Of a stretch of DNA of 64,000 nucleotides, positions 1 through 10,661 are shown piece after piece. The translations under genes were made by a program, and so were the position numbers. Numbering within the stretch: the stretch's first letter is position 1; each line of letters begins with the position of its first letter. The DNA comes from Papiliotrema nemorosa (lineage: Eukaryota > Basidiomycota > Tremellomycetes > Tremellales > Rhynchogastremaceae), in the NCBI GenBank assembly GCA_032158125.1, contig JASKOT010000002.1:186001-250000 (forward strand). The letters are read 5' to 3'. The notes beneath the pieces were generated by a model that was not told the origin of the DNA, did no database searches, and saw nothing but the letters and a program-made list of their open reading frames with translations.

Positions 1-1308
1 TTCCACCGCTTTATCCAGCTGACATGTCGATACCACCTTTCTCCCTCCAGCTGACCGAGGTAGAAACATCACCCTGTCTACTTCATTCATGTGTCCCGCA
101 AAGCTGCGATGCCTCTCGTCCGGAAAGGCTTCCGGATCCACATCGTCCCCCATAATTCTCTCATGGATCATCTCCGGCGGTTTTGCAAAGTCCCCATCAA
201 CGATCTTGAAGATTATCAACCTCGCGTGGCCTTGACCTCCTACAGCGATCCATCGTCCATCATCTGACCAATCTACCGCCCGACACCATTGCCCGTACTC
301 CCATTCCCACTTGAGATCCCCCGAGGACACATCCCACACCCTGACCATCCCCTCTCCATCCGTACCTAAGAAGAGACTCGAGTCCGGACTGAATACACCT
401 GCCCAGTTTTGTTTCCCGGTCTTCCAGGCGTGTCTGGTTTCCCCTGTCGCGGTATCCCATAGGCGGAAATGTCCATCCCAACATATCGAGACGATGAGTC
501 GTCCATCCGGACTATATTTCACGCCCATGATGGAGTCCCGATTGCCAGACAACGTGGTATCTTCCCCGTCGTCCGGATTCAAGTTGCGTACGACTATATC
601 CCACTGGTCATCGCCGTTGGAATGCGGTCTCTCTCCGGGGAGGTAGATCAACTTTGTTCCGTCCTCATTGGATACTGGCGAGTGGAAAGAGTCGGGCAGT
701 CGACCCTCAATACGTTGACTCGGATCGATGAGTGTCGCAGTCTGGTACCTCGACAAGAGCTTATCGACTTTCGCCTGTACCTCTTCCCGTTGGGTGGTGC
801 CTAACCGAAGTGCAAAACCCCGTTTGTCCAGCTGTCCACTTATCCAATCGACCGTCTCTCCCGACAACTGCCTGATCTCTTCCTCCGTCGCGATCCCATC
901 CTTCTCTCCCAGATTATCCAAATCCCAGATGATTATCTCGCTCCGAACTCCATCGAGACTTCTCCTGCCATCTTGCATACCTTCCGACCCCGAAACGAGC
1001 AGGTTCGATCGAGTCGGACAAAAATGTAGACCCGCTATGTCGGACGTATGCCCCTTGATCTTGTTCATCAGTGTACCATCTTGCAGATCGTATAACTTTA
1101 TTTGCGCTCCAGAGGATATGGCGAGCAATGTCCCGTCCGGATTGATGCTGTGAGAATAACCGTATCCCTTGCTTGCCGTCTCGATACTGATAGACCGGCT
1201 CGCATGTTTCGGATGAAGCTCTACAGTCTTGATATGCCCATCTGAAGATGTATAGTCCTTCTTGACGCTGTACCTCCACGCCGCAGCAATCTCTCTACCC
1301 GAGATCAT
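1..1308 (-). CDS. WD40-repeat protein, 3' end cut by window edge
   Basis: The reading frame is open from an ATG at 1308 to base 1 with no stop and no intron needed, giving 436 visible residues. Several WD-type blades can be seen: stretches ending in KLYDL (about residue 76), IIWDL (about 130), RLWD (about 275) and RVWD (about 320), each preceded by a PDG or DGS turn and some by GH. A charged helical segment of roughly 60 residues interrupts the blades after the second WD motif. WD40 propellers are binding platforms, and the sequence does not say which complex this one serves. The start was chosen because it is the first ATG after a non-coding leader. The C-terminus lies outside the window. 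I do not recognise an orthologue. Confidence 0.8.
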   Translation of the reverse strand, partial: MISGREIAAAWRYSVKKDYTSSDGHIKTVELHPKHASRSISIETASKGYGYSHSINPDGTLLAISSGAQIKLYDLQDGTLMNKIKGHTSDIAGLHFCPTRSNLLVSGSEGMQDGRRSLDGVRSEIIIWDLDNLGEKDGIATEEEIRQLSGETVDWISGQLDKRGFALRLGTTQREEVQAKVDKLLSRYQTATLIDPSQRIEGRLPDSFHSPVSNEDGTKLIYLPGERPHSNGDDQWDIVVRNLNPDDGEDTTLSGNRDSIMGVKYSPDGRLIVSICWDGHFRLWDTATGETRHAWKTGKQNWAGVFSPDSSLFLGTDGEGMVRVWDVSSGDLKWEWEYGQWCRAVDWSDDGRWIAVGGQGHARLIIFKIVDGDFAKPPEMIHERIMGDDVDPEAFPDERHRSFAGHMNEVDRVMFLPRSAGGRKVVSTCQLDKAVE

Positions 1309-1623
1309 CTTCAAGAGATCAAGTAGAAGTCAAACAATCCAGTCAGTCCAGTCAATCTTTGCCGCCCGGTCTCATTGAGCGGCCCAACTCTCATCGCCAC
1401 GCTGAGATTAGGTTGACTGCATCATCGAGTGCATTCGGGCCAAGTGTATCTGGCGATATGTATGTACGTAAAGAGTATAAACAGCATCCACACTGCTCCT
1501 CCTCTGCATTGATTATACACCTCCTTCATCCTTTATGATATCTACACCGCTTCTCTCCGCTTCCAACCTGAATTGTCCATCTCAACATGCACGCAGACAA
1601 CGCTCAACGTTGTCATTTCTCGC
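1309..1623. other. Intergenic stretch
   Basis: About 315 bases between the WD40 start codon and the stop of the next minus-strand gene. It should hold the WD40 promoter and the downstream gene's 3' UTR. I see no gene or RNA in it. Confidence 0.5.
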
Positions 1624-3096
1624 TCATCTCGATCGTCGTCGGAGGTTGAGTCGGTCCAACATTTCTTTACCTCGTCGTTCACGTTCAGAACCCTCTTCGT
1701 CGCCACTTTCTCCCTCGAAGAGCACAACATCGCCCTCGTCCTCATCCGAGTCGAGCTCGACTCCATCTCGGATAGACCTCGATGGGGCAGGAGTGCAGGT
1801 GATCATGGGTACACTGAGCGTGGGAGAGGCAGTACCGTTGGATCGGATCGACTCGGTAGGTGAAGAGGGGGAAGAGTAAAGCATCCTCGATGAATGTCGG
1901 TTAGGCGGAGTGTTGAGGACGATAGCTCGAGAAGGGGATGAAGGCGGGACTGTCGCCAAGGTTTTGCTCTTCGGAGGAGTGACAGTGACCGTGGGTGTCT
2001 CCTTCGTCCCAGCCAGGGCAAAGATGTTCATGTCGACACCGCTCATTGGGGGCATAGAGACTGGTCGGGTTTTGAGTCGACCTGAAGTTCGCTCTCGCAA
2101 GAATGGTGCCAGTCGAGATTCCTTCACCGAACCCACAGGCGAGGGCGGAGTTGCAGGTCGTCTTTCCGGCGAATCAGTAACGATTCGCGGTTGGACTGAT
2201 GGGAGTTCGTCGGTTGGAGTTTGCAAGATCTCGACCGAGTCTTCCGACAACGTTCTGACAGACTTGAGTCGGCGAACTGATGGAAGAGCAAAAGTCTCTT
2301 TGGCCAGATCTCGCGAGGATCCGATAGAAGATCCTCTCCTATGGCCGACCTTGTTCATCTTTGCTTGAATCTGAGCAAGAGAAGGGAGCCGGGCGGTGTG
2401 TCGAGATGGTGCAGGTAGAGGGGGCACGGTAGCCTGTCTTCGTAATCTCTCCGACGGCGAGGCCGGTGCGTCCTGAGCTGTGAAACGAGGCACAAACTCG
2501 GGTGGTGGTCGAGACTGGTCCAAGTCTGAAAAGGTCGTCTTGACAGGTGAAGGTTCGGCAGATCGGGTGTACAAAGGGAAAGGTCGAGCTCTTCCCAATG
2601 ACGCCAGATTGAGTCGGGCTTCCAATCGTGCCTGCGAAGGAGATCTGGCTGGTTGTTGCTGCTTCACGGTCGCAATCGACTCGGCCAGAGGGGAGTGAGG
2701 AGGGAGCGTAAAGGTATAAGTGGCAGGAGAGATGGGAGGAGAAGGCGGTGTCTCAACCTCGGCCATGGCTGTGTCGTTAGTCAACGCTTAGTGAGCTGAG
2801 ATCAAGCGCTCACTAGTAGTCCGTACTTTTCTCCCTTTCGCGCTCTCGACGACATCCCACAGTCGACCGCCAGAACTGGATTGTCTAGCAAGTGGAGGTT
2901 TGGCCTGTGTCCATGGCGCTGACCAATTTGCGTCATACGCCATTCTACCCTCGGAGGCGAGGAAAGGCGAGTTGGGGTCGGTCTGCAAGGCCGCCTCTGC
3001 GACGCTGAAAGCGAGTAATCGCAGAGGTGAAGGGTCGGGTGAAGACGGGGTAGAAGTGTGGATGGCTTGAGGAGGAAGGAAGAGGGTCTGTGCCAT
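1624..3096 (-). CDS. Disordered hypothetical protein
   Basis: Two exons, 3096-2814 and 2768-1624, are joined across a 45-nt intron (GTGAGC donor, acceptor after ACGACACAG), giving 475 residues. The start is the ATG at 3096. The frame can be extended upstream of exon 2 only through a TTG, which is why splicing was preferred. The protein is rich in Ser, Pro, Arg and Thr. It has many SP/TP pairs that could be proline-directed phosphosites, an acidic patch near the C-terminus (DSDEDEGD) and a basic last 20 residues. No catalytic domain is visible. The N-terminal 90 residues are less biased in composition and may be the only folded part. I do not recognise the family. Confidence 0.7.
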
Positions 3097-3644
3097 GATG
3101 AGTGATCAAGCGTGACGAAGGTGAACGAAGTGCGAGACCTGCTCGAGGGGGTCGATTTGTCGGTATTATTAGAAGGTGTTTGGCTCTCAGAGCTACAAAC
3201 GTCAAAGGTCGATCCGAGAAGATCCAAGGTTGAATGATGCGATCCAACACCCGCTCGAACGTTCTATGCCGTGATGAGATTGTCGGTGAACGTCAACCTC
3301 AAGGTGGATGTTCAATCTTCCCCTTGTAACGGCCAGTGAAATGGACGAGGGGTCGAGGTGAAGGGGGATCGCAGGTGATCACTCCTTTGATGGTTGTCGC
3401 GTTTGAGATGGAGGGGTTGGTGCGGGAGGATGAAAGGAGTGAGAGGGTGGATGATAAAGGGTCGCCTGGACTGTTGGGAGATGATCAGCGCGTGAACAAA
3501 GTGCTGGGAGAAAGAGGGATATGGGCAGAAGAGTACGAGCGTGGAGGAGGAGAATGAAAGTGAAGGGGGATGAAGATGGAAGACAAGATGAGAAGAGTAT
3601 TGAACGCGATCATTCAACGCGTCCGAGATGAGACTGGTCGAGAT

Positions 3645-3685
3645 GGAGGGGGGGGGGAGGGGAGGGGGGGGTGGGGTGTTCGGGT
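3645..3685 (+). repeat. G-rich tract (possible G-quadruplex)
   Basis: A run of G blocks of 4 to 9 separated by single A or T bases, inside a purine-rich strand. The spacing satisfies the usual pattern of four or more G-runs with short loops. Folding is inference. Confidence 0.6.
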
Positions 3686-4641
3686 AGGGATGAAACAATC
3701 CTCCATGCGTGAGGCCGTGTGAGAGGAACCATCAAGGGGATGATCCTTTGAGACGGTCACTGCTCACTCACCCTTTTGCTATATGATCACTTAGGATAGT
3801 CTGTTCTCATCCATGCACTACAAGCAAGTGATCCAGTGAGAATGCCGTGTTGCGCAAGAGGGTCGTGTCGTCAGAAGGGGTTGGTCGTGAGGGGTCGATG
3901 TCGATGCACTGAAAGAATGTGGGTCGTCGAAATTACCGTCTATCCCTGCCAGAGAGATTCGATGCGATAGTCGAACGAGCTTGAATCGTAGAGATATACT
4001 AGAGTCTACCTACTGTCGAACGGGAACCGAGACTGGAGAAGAGTCGATGTCGAACGGGGCTGATGATGGAGAGAAGGTGAGCCCGCCCTACTATAAAGTC
4101 GGAGTGGTATGGTACAGATGCGACACGAACAACCGAGGCGATCCCTACTCGTGCACTCAGGACGTGCTTATGTGCTTGGAATGCTTAAAACGCCCTGGTC
4201 GACCCCTACCTATACTTCTACACCTCTATGGATGGTTCCAACTCGCTCGACCCGTTTCAACTATTGCGTGCGTGCCGGATGCAGGATCGTCCCCCCCCTT
4301 TGCTGGGTGTCGCTGTCCCGCCGAAAGGGTTATATTGGGCTGTTTAAACAGATTACCACGAGAAAAAAGCGCCACGCCTAAAACACTTGGCGCTCCTCAA
4401 ATAACAACCCCCCCTCCCCAGTGCACACCTCCCCCAGGGCTCATCCTGCATGCAGAGAGACGGGGTGCCTGATAGTCCACGCTAAACCTCTCTCTATTCA
4501 CATAAGCATACGAGAAGGGGCTGCACCTGCACTCGAAACAAGACGAGACGCGTAAATCCGCTGCTCATGTAAGGGGGCAAGTAAGCCCCTGGATTTTTCC
4601 CAACTGCGGATGACTTTTGGGGTTTCACATCCATCCGTCCA

Positions 4642-4676
4642 TTCAGTTCAGTTCAGTTCAGTTCAGTTCAGTTCAG
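4642..4676 (+). repeat. TTCAG pentanucleotide microsatellite
   Basis: Seven perfect copies of TTCAG in a row. It lies in the gene-poor gap and is not part of a coding frame I can support. Confidence 0.95.
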
Positions 4677-4970
4677 TTACCCAGAGCCTATACCCTACGC
4701 GTGTGGGTTGCGACAAGAGCGCAGGTACTGGTACCTTCCGTCATCTGACATGTACCGTGTCGCTCTGCATAGACACGAGCAATCGTATAACGAGCATGTC
4801 ACGATAAACTCGACATGTTCTCGGAAAGAGGCGTCGGGCAGGTCGCACCAAGTAGAAATCCATACAGAGGAGATCTCTGAGTTGGGCACATGCCTTTGCT
4901 CGATTCATCTTCATTTTGCACGCCTCTACGCCGTACGTGCGGAGGAGCGCCATGGTCTGGCGTCAAAGGC

Positions 4971-4998
4971 GTAGGATGAATGGCGTAGGATGAATGGC
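4971..4998 (+). repeat. 14-bp tandem duplication
   Basis: Two adjacent perfect copies of GTAGGATGAATGGC, followed by a partial match. No function is evident. Confidence 0.9.
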
Positions 4999-5287
4999 GC
5001 AGAGCATCCCACCAAAAGCTTCACTCGAAACATGCCCGATTATGGCAACTCGACGCGTGTTTACGTAACTATCTCTTTGCCCCCTTCCCCTCTATCCCTC
5101 CCCCACCCCGATGCATACATGTCATTATGGTGATCGATATCGATGCTTGCGGATCCTCATAGTACTACCACCACTCACATCATCATATGACAGTCATTCA
5201 AGTCCCACATGTTTGAGGCTGAATGCAGCATGATTGCATCTCATATACGCTGCGCCTGTGGCTGAATCTACAACATCCATTCCCCTT

Positions 5288-8231
5288 CTACGCCAAAATC
5301 TTTGCGTTCAAACGACGAAGCTCTTGTGGTGTGAAGCGTAATATGACAGACAAGACTCTGACCAGATTCGGTCTCATCTCTTTATGTTCCAAGAATTGCA
5401 AGATGACATTACGAAGATACTGCCATTCAGCACCAAAACCGATGATCGAATGGTGACTCACCTCGAGATTGACTTCCTCTTCCTCTCGAGAGTCCCCGCC
5501 TGTACTTGGCGCAGGGGTAGTCGCCCCCGAATCCGCAAGACTCGTTTGACCCGTTCGGCTACTCTCCATACTGCGGCGTTCCTTGCCCGGTGTAGCGATA
5601 TCAGGACTGGCCATCGCGGCACGTGATTGATTATTCGACGCCCAGTAGCCTACACCAGGGTTCCTTGATTTTTCCAGCAACTGCACACTGGATTGGACTT
5701 TTCGTAATTCTTCGCGTAAAGTCTTGTTGTTACTCCTCAATGTGGTTGCTTGCGATTTGGCCTCGTCAAGCTGAGTCGAGAGCGATGTAATCTGCAATTG
5801 CAGTCCCGACAGCTCATCCCTCGCCATGCGCTGTCATCAGCGTCATTCTGCTTGGGATCCAACGCAACTCACTTCAGCCTCTGCAGCGAGGGTCACATTC
5901 GCCTTTGCCTCTTCAAGCTCGGCCCGTAGCATTCTCATTTCCTTCTCCACAGCCTTTCTCGCTTCCTCAGCCTGCTCCATGACCCTCTCATTCTCCTTCT
6001 TGTTCCGCAAATTCTCGGCAAATTCGCTCTCCTTCTCTGTGATGATCCTCCTCAACTTTTCCAGCTCTCTCACCCTCTCGGACAATTTCGCTGCCCACTC
6101 TTCCTCTGCATCGTTACGTTCCGTCTCCAACGACCTGATCTTGTTTCGCAAATCGGAAACCTTTGATTCCGCCCGAGACTCCGCATCCGCCAACAACCGC
6201 TGCACTTCGGCAGAAGAGGTCGAAGGCTGATTCCTTGCTGGTGAAGACGCGCGACTGGGCGAGAGACCGTCTGGCCTTCCTCTCGAAGCCTCTGCGATGG
6301 TCGCCCTTTCGTCTGCTTCTCGCAATTGAAACTCCAGCTCTCGTGTACGATTGCGCAATGACTCCAGCTCGCTCCTGCTTGCCTCTACTTCCGCCTGTTT
6401 CGCCTGCAGTTCCTGGAATTGGTTGTTACTGGTGATATTCAACTCCTTTACGATGGACTCGAGCCCGAGTACCTTGGTTGATTTGCCCGAGATTTCTTTA
6501 GCGTGTGAAGCCTGATCTCAGTCGAAGCGCCAGAGACCAAGGGGCGACTCACTTTGGTGGTGATCATCTCCAACTCCCACGCGGCTTTCTTTGCCTGCAT
6601 ATCCTTTTCATACCTCTCTTTCACACTCGCCAGTTCTCTTTCAAAGCCTTTCCGCAAGACATTGACCTCTCTCTCTTTTTCCGCCTTGATTCGCTCCACT
6701 TCGTCTTTTGCACTGCTTCTCTCTGCCCTCTCTTCCGCTCGATCCTTCTCAATCTCCTCCTTTTCCTTTTCCACCTTGACCAACTTCATCCTCACCGTCT
6801 TCAGCAATGAAATGGCTTTGGTCCTCTTCTCTTCTTCCTCTTTCGCAGCAGTTTGCGCCTTTGCCAGGTCATCTTTCAGCTTCGCAGTTGAGATCGTATC
6901 CGTGGCTTTTTGCGCCAAGCTAGTCTCTGCAGTGCTGAGTTGACCCCTGAGTTTGGTGATGAGTTCCGTCTGAGATGTTCCTTCTAATCGATGTGTATCC
7001 CTCAGCTCTTCTATCCTCGATTCTTGCACTGAGGTCAGCGCGATCCACAAGAGCAACTTACGAGCAATTTTCCCTTGCAGGCGTTTCATCTCATCGGTGA
7101 TCATGTCCACTTTACCCTTCATCATCCTGACCCATCCCTCTAGCGCTTCATGATCCCCAATCCCACCTTCCAGCGGAGTGAGTTCCTTCAACACTCTGTC
7201 GGCGTTGTGTTTTTGTGTCAAGAGCGTTGTGAACCGGTTCGACAGATCTATAGTCAGCCTCGCATTGCATCGCCTTGCCTACCTTCGTATCTGCGTTCAG
7301 CCTTTGCCAGGTCCGACGTCCCATCTCCTTTTGCGTCTCCATCAGCTTGTAGTTTACTATCACTGGATGCCTCTGTCTCATCGACATCTCCCACTGGAGT
7401 CGCCGCACTCTTTGACAAAGTCCGAATGAGCTGCGCATCTGGCCCGTCCTTCTCTTCGGCCGGGGTGGGCGCTTCGAAACCTAAACTCGGAACCTCGTGC
7501 TCTATTGGGGGAAGCAGCGGAGAAGCACCTAAAGGATCTGCGTACAGCTGCGCCGAGACTGGTAAGGGCGATAATGTTGGTGAAGGGGGCAGAGGGTACG
7601 TGGCGGGATCATCGGGATCCGGCGGTAAAGTTACAGTCAAAGGCGATTTGGTCAAACTCGATGCTGGTCCGGGCGATCTTGCCCTCGGTGTACCGGACAC
7701 CGAAGAAGGATCGGAGCCTAGCGCAAACGAAGCAGCGTTAAGGAATCGAGCCGGAGATGCAGGGCGCGACGTACCGGCAACTGGCGAAGTCGGAATGTCC
7801 TTCAGCTCCTGACTCGGTGGGTTGACCGAAGGACCAGAAGAAGAAGCTCGAGGGGAGCTAGGCCCTGCTCTTTGTGAGTCGAGTGATGGTCGACTGAAAT
7901 TGAACGATTTCCGAAGTCCACTTAGCGCTCCTTCCGCCAAGGCAGAAGTGGACCCCACGTATCCCGTACCCGAGGCAGTCTTCGTAGGTGAAGTTCCAGC
8001 CGTAGCAGCCTCCCCACCATCCTTCTTTGCTCCATTGACTACATTAGTAGCTGAAGGACCCCTGGTGATACTTGGAGAGCTAGGCTTGGAGGTGGAAGTG
8101 GTAGATTGATTTGAAGTAGAAGATGGGGATTGATGATGCTGATTTTGACCGATAGCGCGTTGTTGCAAATGCGTCCCTGTAGCTTCGATAGAGTTGACAG
8201 CGGCTTTGAGCCTGTCTGAGATGTTGAACAT
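5288..8231 (-). CDS. RUD3: RUD3-like golgin (GRAB domain)
   Basis: Six exons (8231-7283, 7247-7062, 7022-6553, 6511-5873, 5830-5462, 5419-5288) give 914 residues; introns are 35-42 nt. The N-terminal third is Ser/Pro-rich and disordered, starting MFNISDRLKAAV. The middle (about 320-850) is a long coiled coil. The last ~45 residues, starting YLRNVILQFLEHKEMR and ending in LRFTPQELRRLN, match the GRIP-related Arf-binding (GRAB) domain of Rud3/GMAP-210 golgins. These tether vesicles at the cis-Golgi through Arf1. The family call rests on that C-terminal motif plus the coiled coil. The last intron (5461-5420) is exactly 42 nt with no stop, so a retained form would also be open; it was spliced because removal restores the usual NLEYLRN junction. 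It is divergent from VPS20 with 231 bases between. Confidence 0.75.
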
Positions 8232-8462
8232 CCTATCTCTCCGCCTTGCCAGGCGATACGTCGGGTTGTGTTTCGACGCAGTGATCGTCTGGACGATATG
8301 AGGTTGAGGGCGTCTCGAGGGGGGTGAAGGTGGAATGGCGGAGAAAGCCGCTTATCCGGCAAGGCAATGACGCCAAGGGAAGAGATCAGATGTTGTTGTT
8401 GTGGTTTGTATCTATCCTGCGACTTTGTCAGATTGTCGAGGACGTATGGAAGGACGCACAAG

Positions 8463-9370
8463 ATGGGTTTATGGTCTGACGCAATGATAAAAGTGGGTCT
8501 CGCTCAGCCGGGACCCAAAATCACCGCACACGACAGGGCAGTCTTAGAGTGAGCACTGGACATCTTCCCCGGTCCGGTCGTTGATGTCCAGCTTGAAGCT
8601 CCAGCGGGACAAAATGCGCCAGTATCAGAAACGAGTAAGCTCACCATCTCAATTTTCAGATTGGGAAGCTCATGTACAGATACAAGTTGTCCTGGACAAA
8701 GAGCAGGAGATAGCAAAGCAAGCGCTGAAAGAAGGCAACAAGGTCCGCTATGGCATGCGCCGCCTCAACTCAAGCTCACCTTCAGCGACGAGCCCTGACT
8801 GCACTGAGGCAACGGAAGTACCAAGAATCTCTTTTGATAAAGACCGACGCACAGCTTCAAACCTTGCAAGAACTCGTCAGTCCGCCCTTTGCCCTCCCCA
8901 TCTAGGCTCACCCTTCAGGTCAGCACGATAGAGTTCACTCAGATACAAGCTACCGTCATGCACGGCTTGTCTGTCGGAAACGAGGTCCTCAAGCAGCTAC
9001 ATAAAGAAGTCTCGTTGGAAAAGGTGGACAAGTTGATGGATGAGACCAGGGAGGGTGTGGCGTATCAGAGGGAGATCGATGAGGTTTTAATGAGCAAGAT
9101 GAGCGAAGAAGAGGAAGAGGCTGTACAAGCTGAGCTGGAGGCTTTGCAACGCGAAGCGATGGTGAGGTTGTGGTGGAGTGGATGGAGATTGATGTTCAGC
9201 CGTCAGTACCACAAACAGAAACCGATACCAGGGTGGACTTGCCGGATGTCCCGGTGGAAGCACCCCAAGAAGGGGCGAAAGAAGGTGAGGTTGTGCTCTA
9301 AGCCCGTACTCACTTTACAGAATCTCGACCTATTGCAGCCAAGCCAGAACGAGTGGCCATGGAGGCGTGA
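8463..9370 (+). CDS. VPS20: ESCRT-III subunit Vps20 (CHMP6)
   Basis: Seven exons (8463-8548, 8592-8634, 8680-8742, 8786-8875, 8919-9161, 9200-9284, 9321-9370) give 219 residues, the usual family length. The protein starts MGLWSD, with Gly2 available for the myristoylation known for Vps20. It continues with the conserved KITAHDRAVLDLKLQRDK block, then RRALTALRQRKYQESLL and LVSTIEF, and a Glu-rich helix before a short Pro-rich tail. Vps20 nucleates Snf7 filaments on endosomes during multivesicular-body sorting. The small exons are supported by consistent phases and by family identity on both sides of each junction. It converges on the GNAT gene, with 96 bases between stops. Confidence 0.92.
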
Positions 9371-9466
9371 TCAAAGGGGTCTCACTCTTGCATTGTCTGC
9401 TCGGAACCGGGTTTTGTTGTATCAATGTCGATCGAGAGGTGTCTTCCCTCATCTGTATGTAATCTA

Positions 9467-10405
9467 TCAAGCTTTTCTCGCCATGAGGCCATCGACGTGG
9501 TCCCGTACTCCATTCTCCCACTCCTCCCATGTGACCGAAGCGAGCCAGCTGTCTCTTGATCGGCATTCCTCTCGCTCACCTTTCCGGCCCTCTGAGCCAT
9601 TAGCCACCAGCTCCCGTTATGCGATATAGACCCACCTCGAGCACCTTGCTTGCCTGGTAACAACACCCTGTGAGCTCTCAGAAGACCTTCAAGCGTGAAT
9701 CCAAGTCTCTTGGCTGCAGCTTGAGATTTGACATGTAACGAGTTGGTAAACCACTGGCATCGTCGGAGAGCCAGACCACCTTCTGCTTTATCATCCAAGA
9801 TCCGGTGCATCCCAAGTCCAGCCGCATGAGTCAAAACATGCGTTCGCTTCTGTCAGCTCCACGCTTTCGGATCGATGGTGACATACCTGAAACTCGGGCG
9901 CGATGATGATCCATCCAAGTTCTGATTGACTGTCGGCGATTGAAGAGTTTATGAAAGAGATCGTCCCCGCAAAGACATACTGCTCCACTGGAACATTCGC
10001 AGCGTCAGGTCCGGGGGGTGCCGAGTATATAGCGTGTTGAAGGAATGTCTTTAATCAGGCCCGACAAGCAGGTGTTAGAGAAAACAAACTGGATCTTGCC
10101 TGTTTTTCTCCACCCACACCAGGACATCGTCCACTGAGCTAATGTTGAACGGCAGGAAAGTCGAAATGTCCGGGTTGGAAATCAACAAATTGGCCAGAAA
10201 CTGCGCATGAAGCGATGGCTACGCACTCAGCCTCGTCCCAGCTATTCTTTTGGATACGCACGACAAAAGGTCTAAGTTCTACTCTGTCCGATTTGAGAAG
10301 CTTGGGCTCGAAAAAGTAGTTGAAATCGTACGCCTCGGCAGGGGTATTTCTATTCGCGTCGGGCGACGGGGCAGTTGGCGGTTTGTAGTTGTTGACGAAA
10401 GACAT
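9467..10405 (-). CDS. GNAT-family N-acetyltransferase (RimJ/RimL-like)
   Basis: Five exons (10405-10262, 10218-10090, 10048-9887, 9849-9636, 9591-9467) give 257 residues. It starts MSFVNNYKPP, and a lead segment LKSDRVELRPF resembles the entry of acetyltransferases that modify protein N-termini or small molecules. The core carries ELGWIIIAPEFQ followed by a helix with GLGMHRIL, then CQWFTNSLHVKSQAAAKRLGF, typical of the last GNAT helix and strand. A final block with SWLASVTWEEWE closes the fold. The substrate is unknown. The last intron (9635-9592) was placed so that the WEEWE frame is restored; reading through it gives an unrelated tail. It is divergent from LAS1 across 256 bases. Confidence 0.82.
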
Positions 10406-10661
10406 CGTCGCTGAGGTTCGGGCAGAAGAAGAAGAAGAAGGTCAGCGAGTCTACTCAGCTCCTGTGGTGGATGACAACGAGTCGAAGGAGGACGACAATC
10501 CATGGCATCTCATCTCGACTCGATATCTTAGGCGAGATCTACCTTCTACCGTCGGGTGCGGGGGGTCACGTTAAGACGGATCTCTTCGGCCATCTCCGAC
10601 TATCAGCTAAATTTCAATCATCCTCGACTTCGACATCAATCACAACCTTCTTCGGTCCACC

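Larger units (their letters stand above)
3097..5287. other. Gene-poor gap with simple repeats
   Basis: About 2.2 kb without a credible gene. The 3300-3700 part is strongly GA/TC-skewed and gives only biased open frames. A G-rich tract lies at about 3645-3685, a TTCAG array at 4642-4676 and a 14-bp tandem duplication at 4971-4998. Short open frames here have no family resemblance, no splice support and mixed codon use. It could hold long UTRs, a non-coding RNA or regulatory DNA; the sequence alone does not decide. Confidence 0.5.

Noticed and set aside
1535..2368. Several plus-strand open frames opposite the disordered minus-strand gene
   Set aside because: They are antisense shadows caused by TCG/CGA-rich codon use; the minus strand has the better frame, start and intron.
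3312..3698. Open frame of about 128 codons on the minus strand, His/Pro/Ser-rich
   Set aside because: Composition simply mirrors a GA/TC-skewed tract; no family resemblance and no splice partner.
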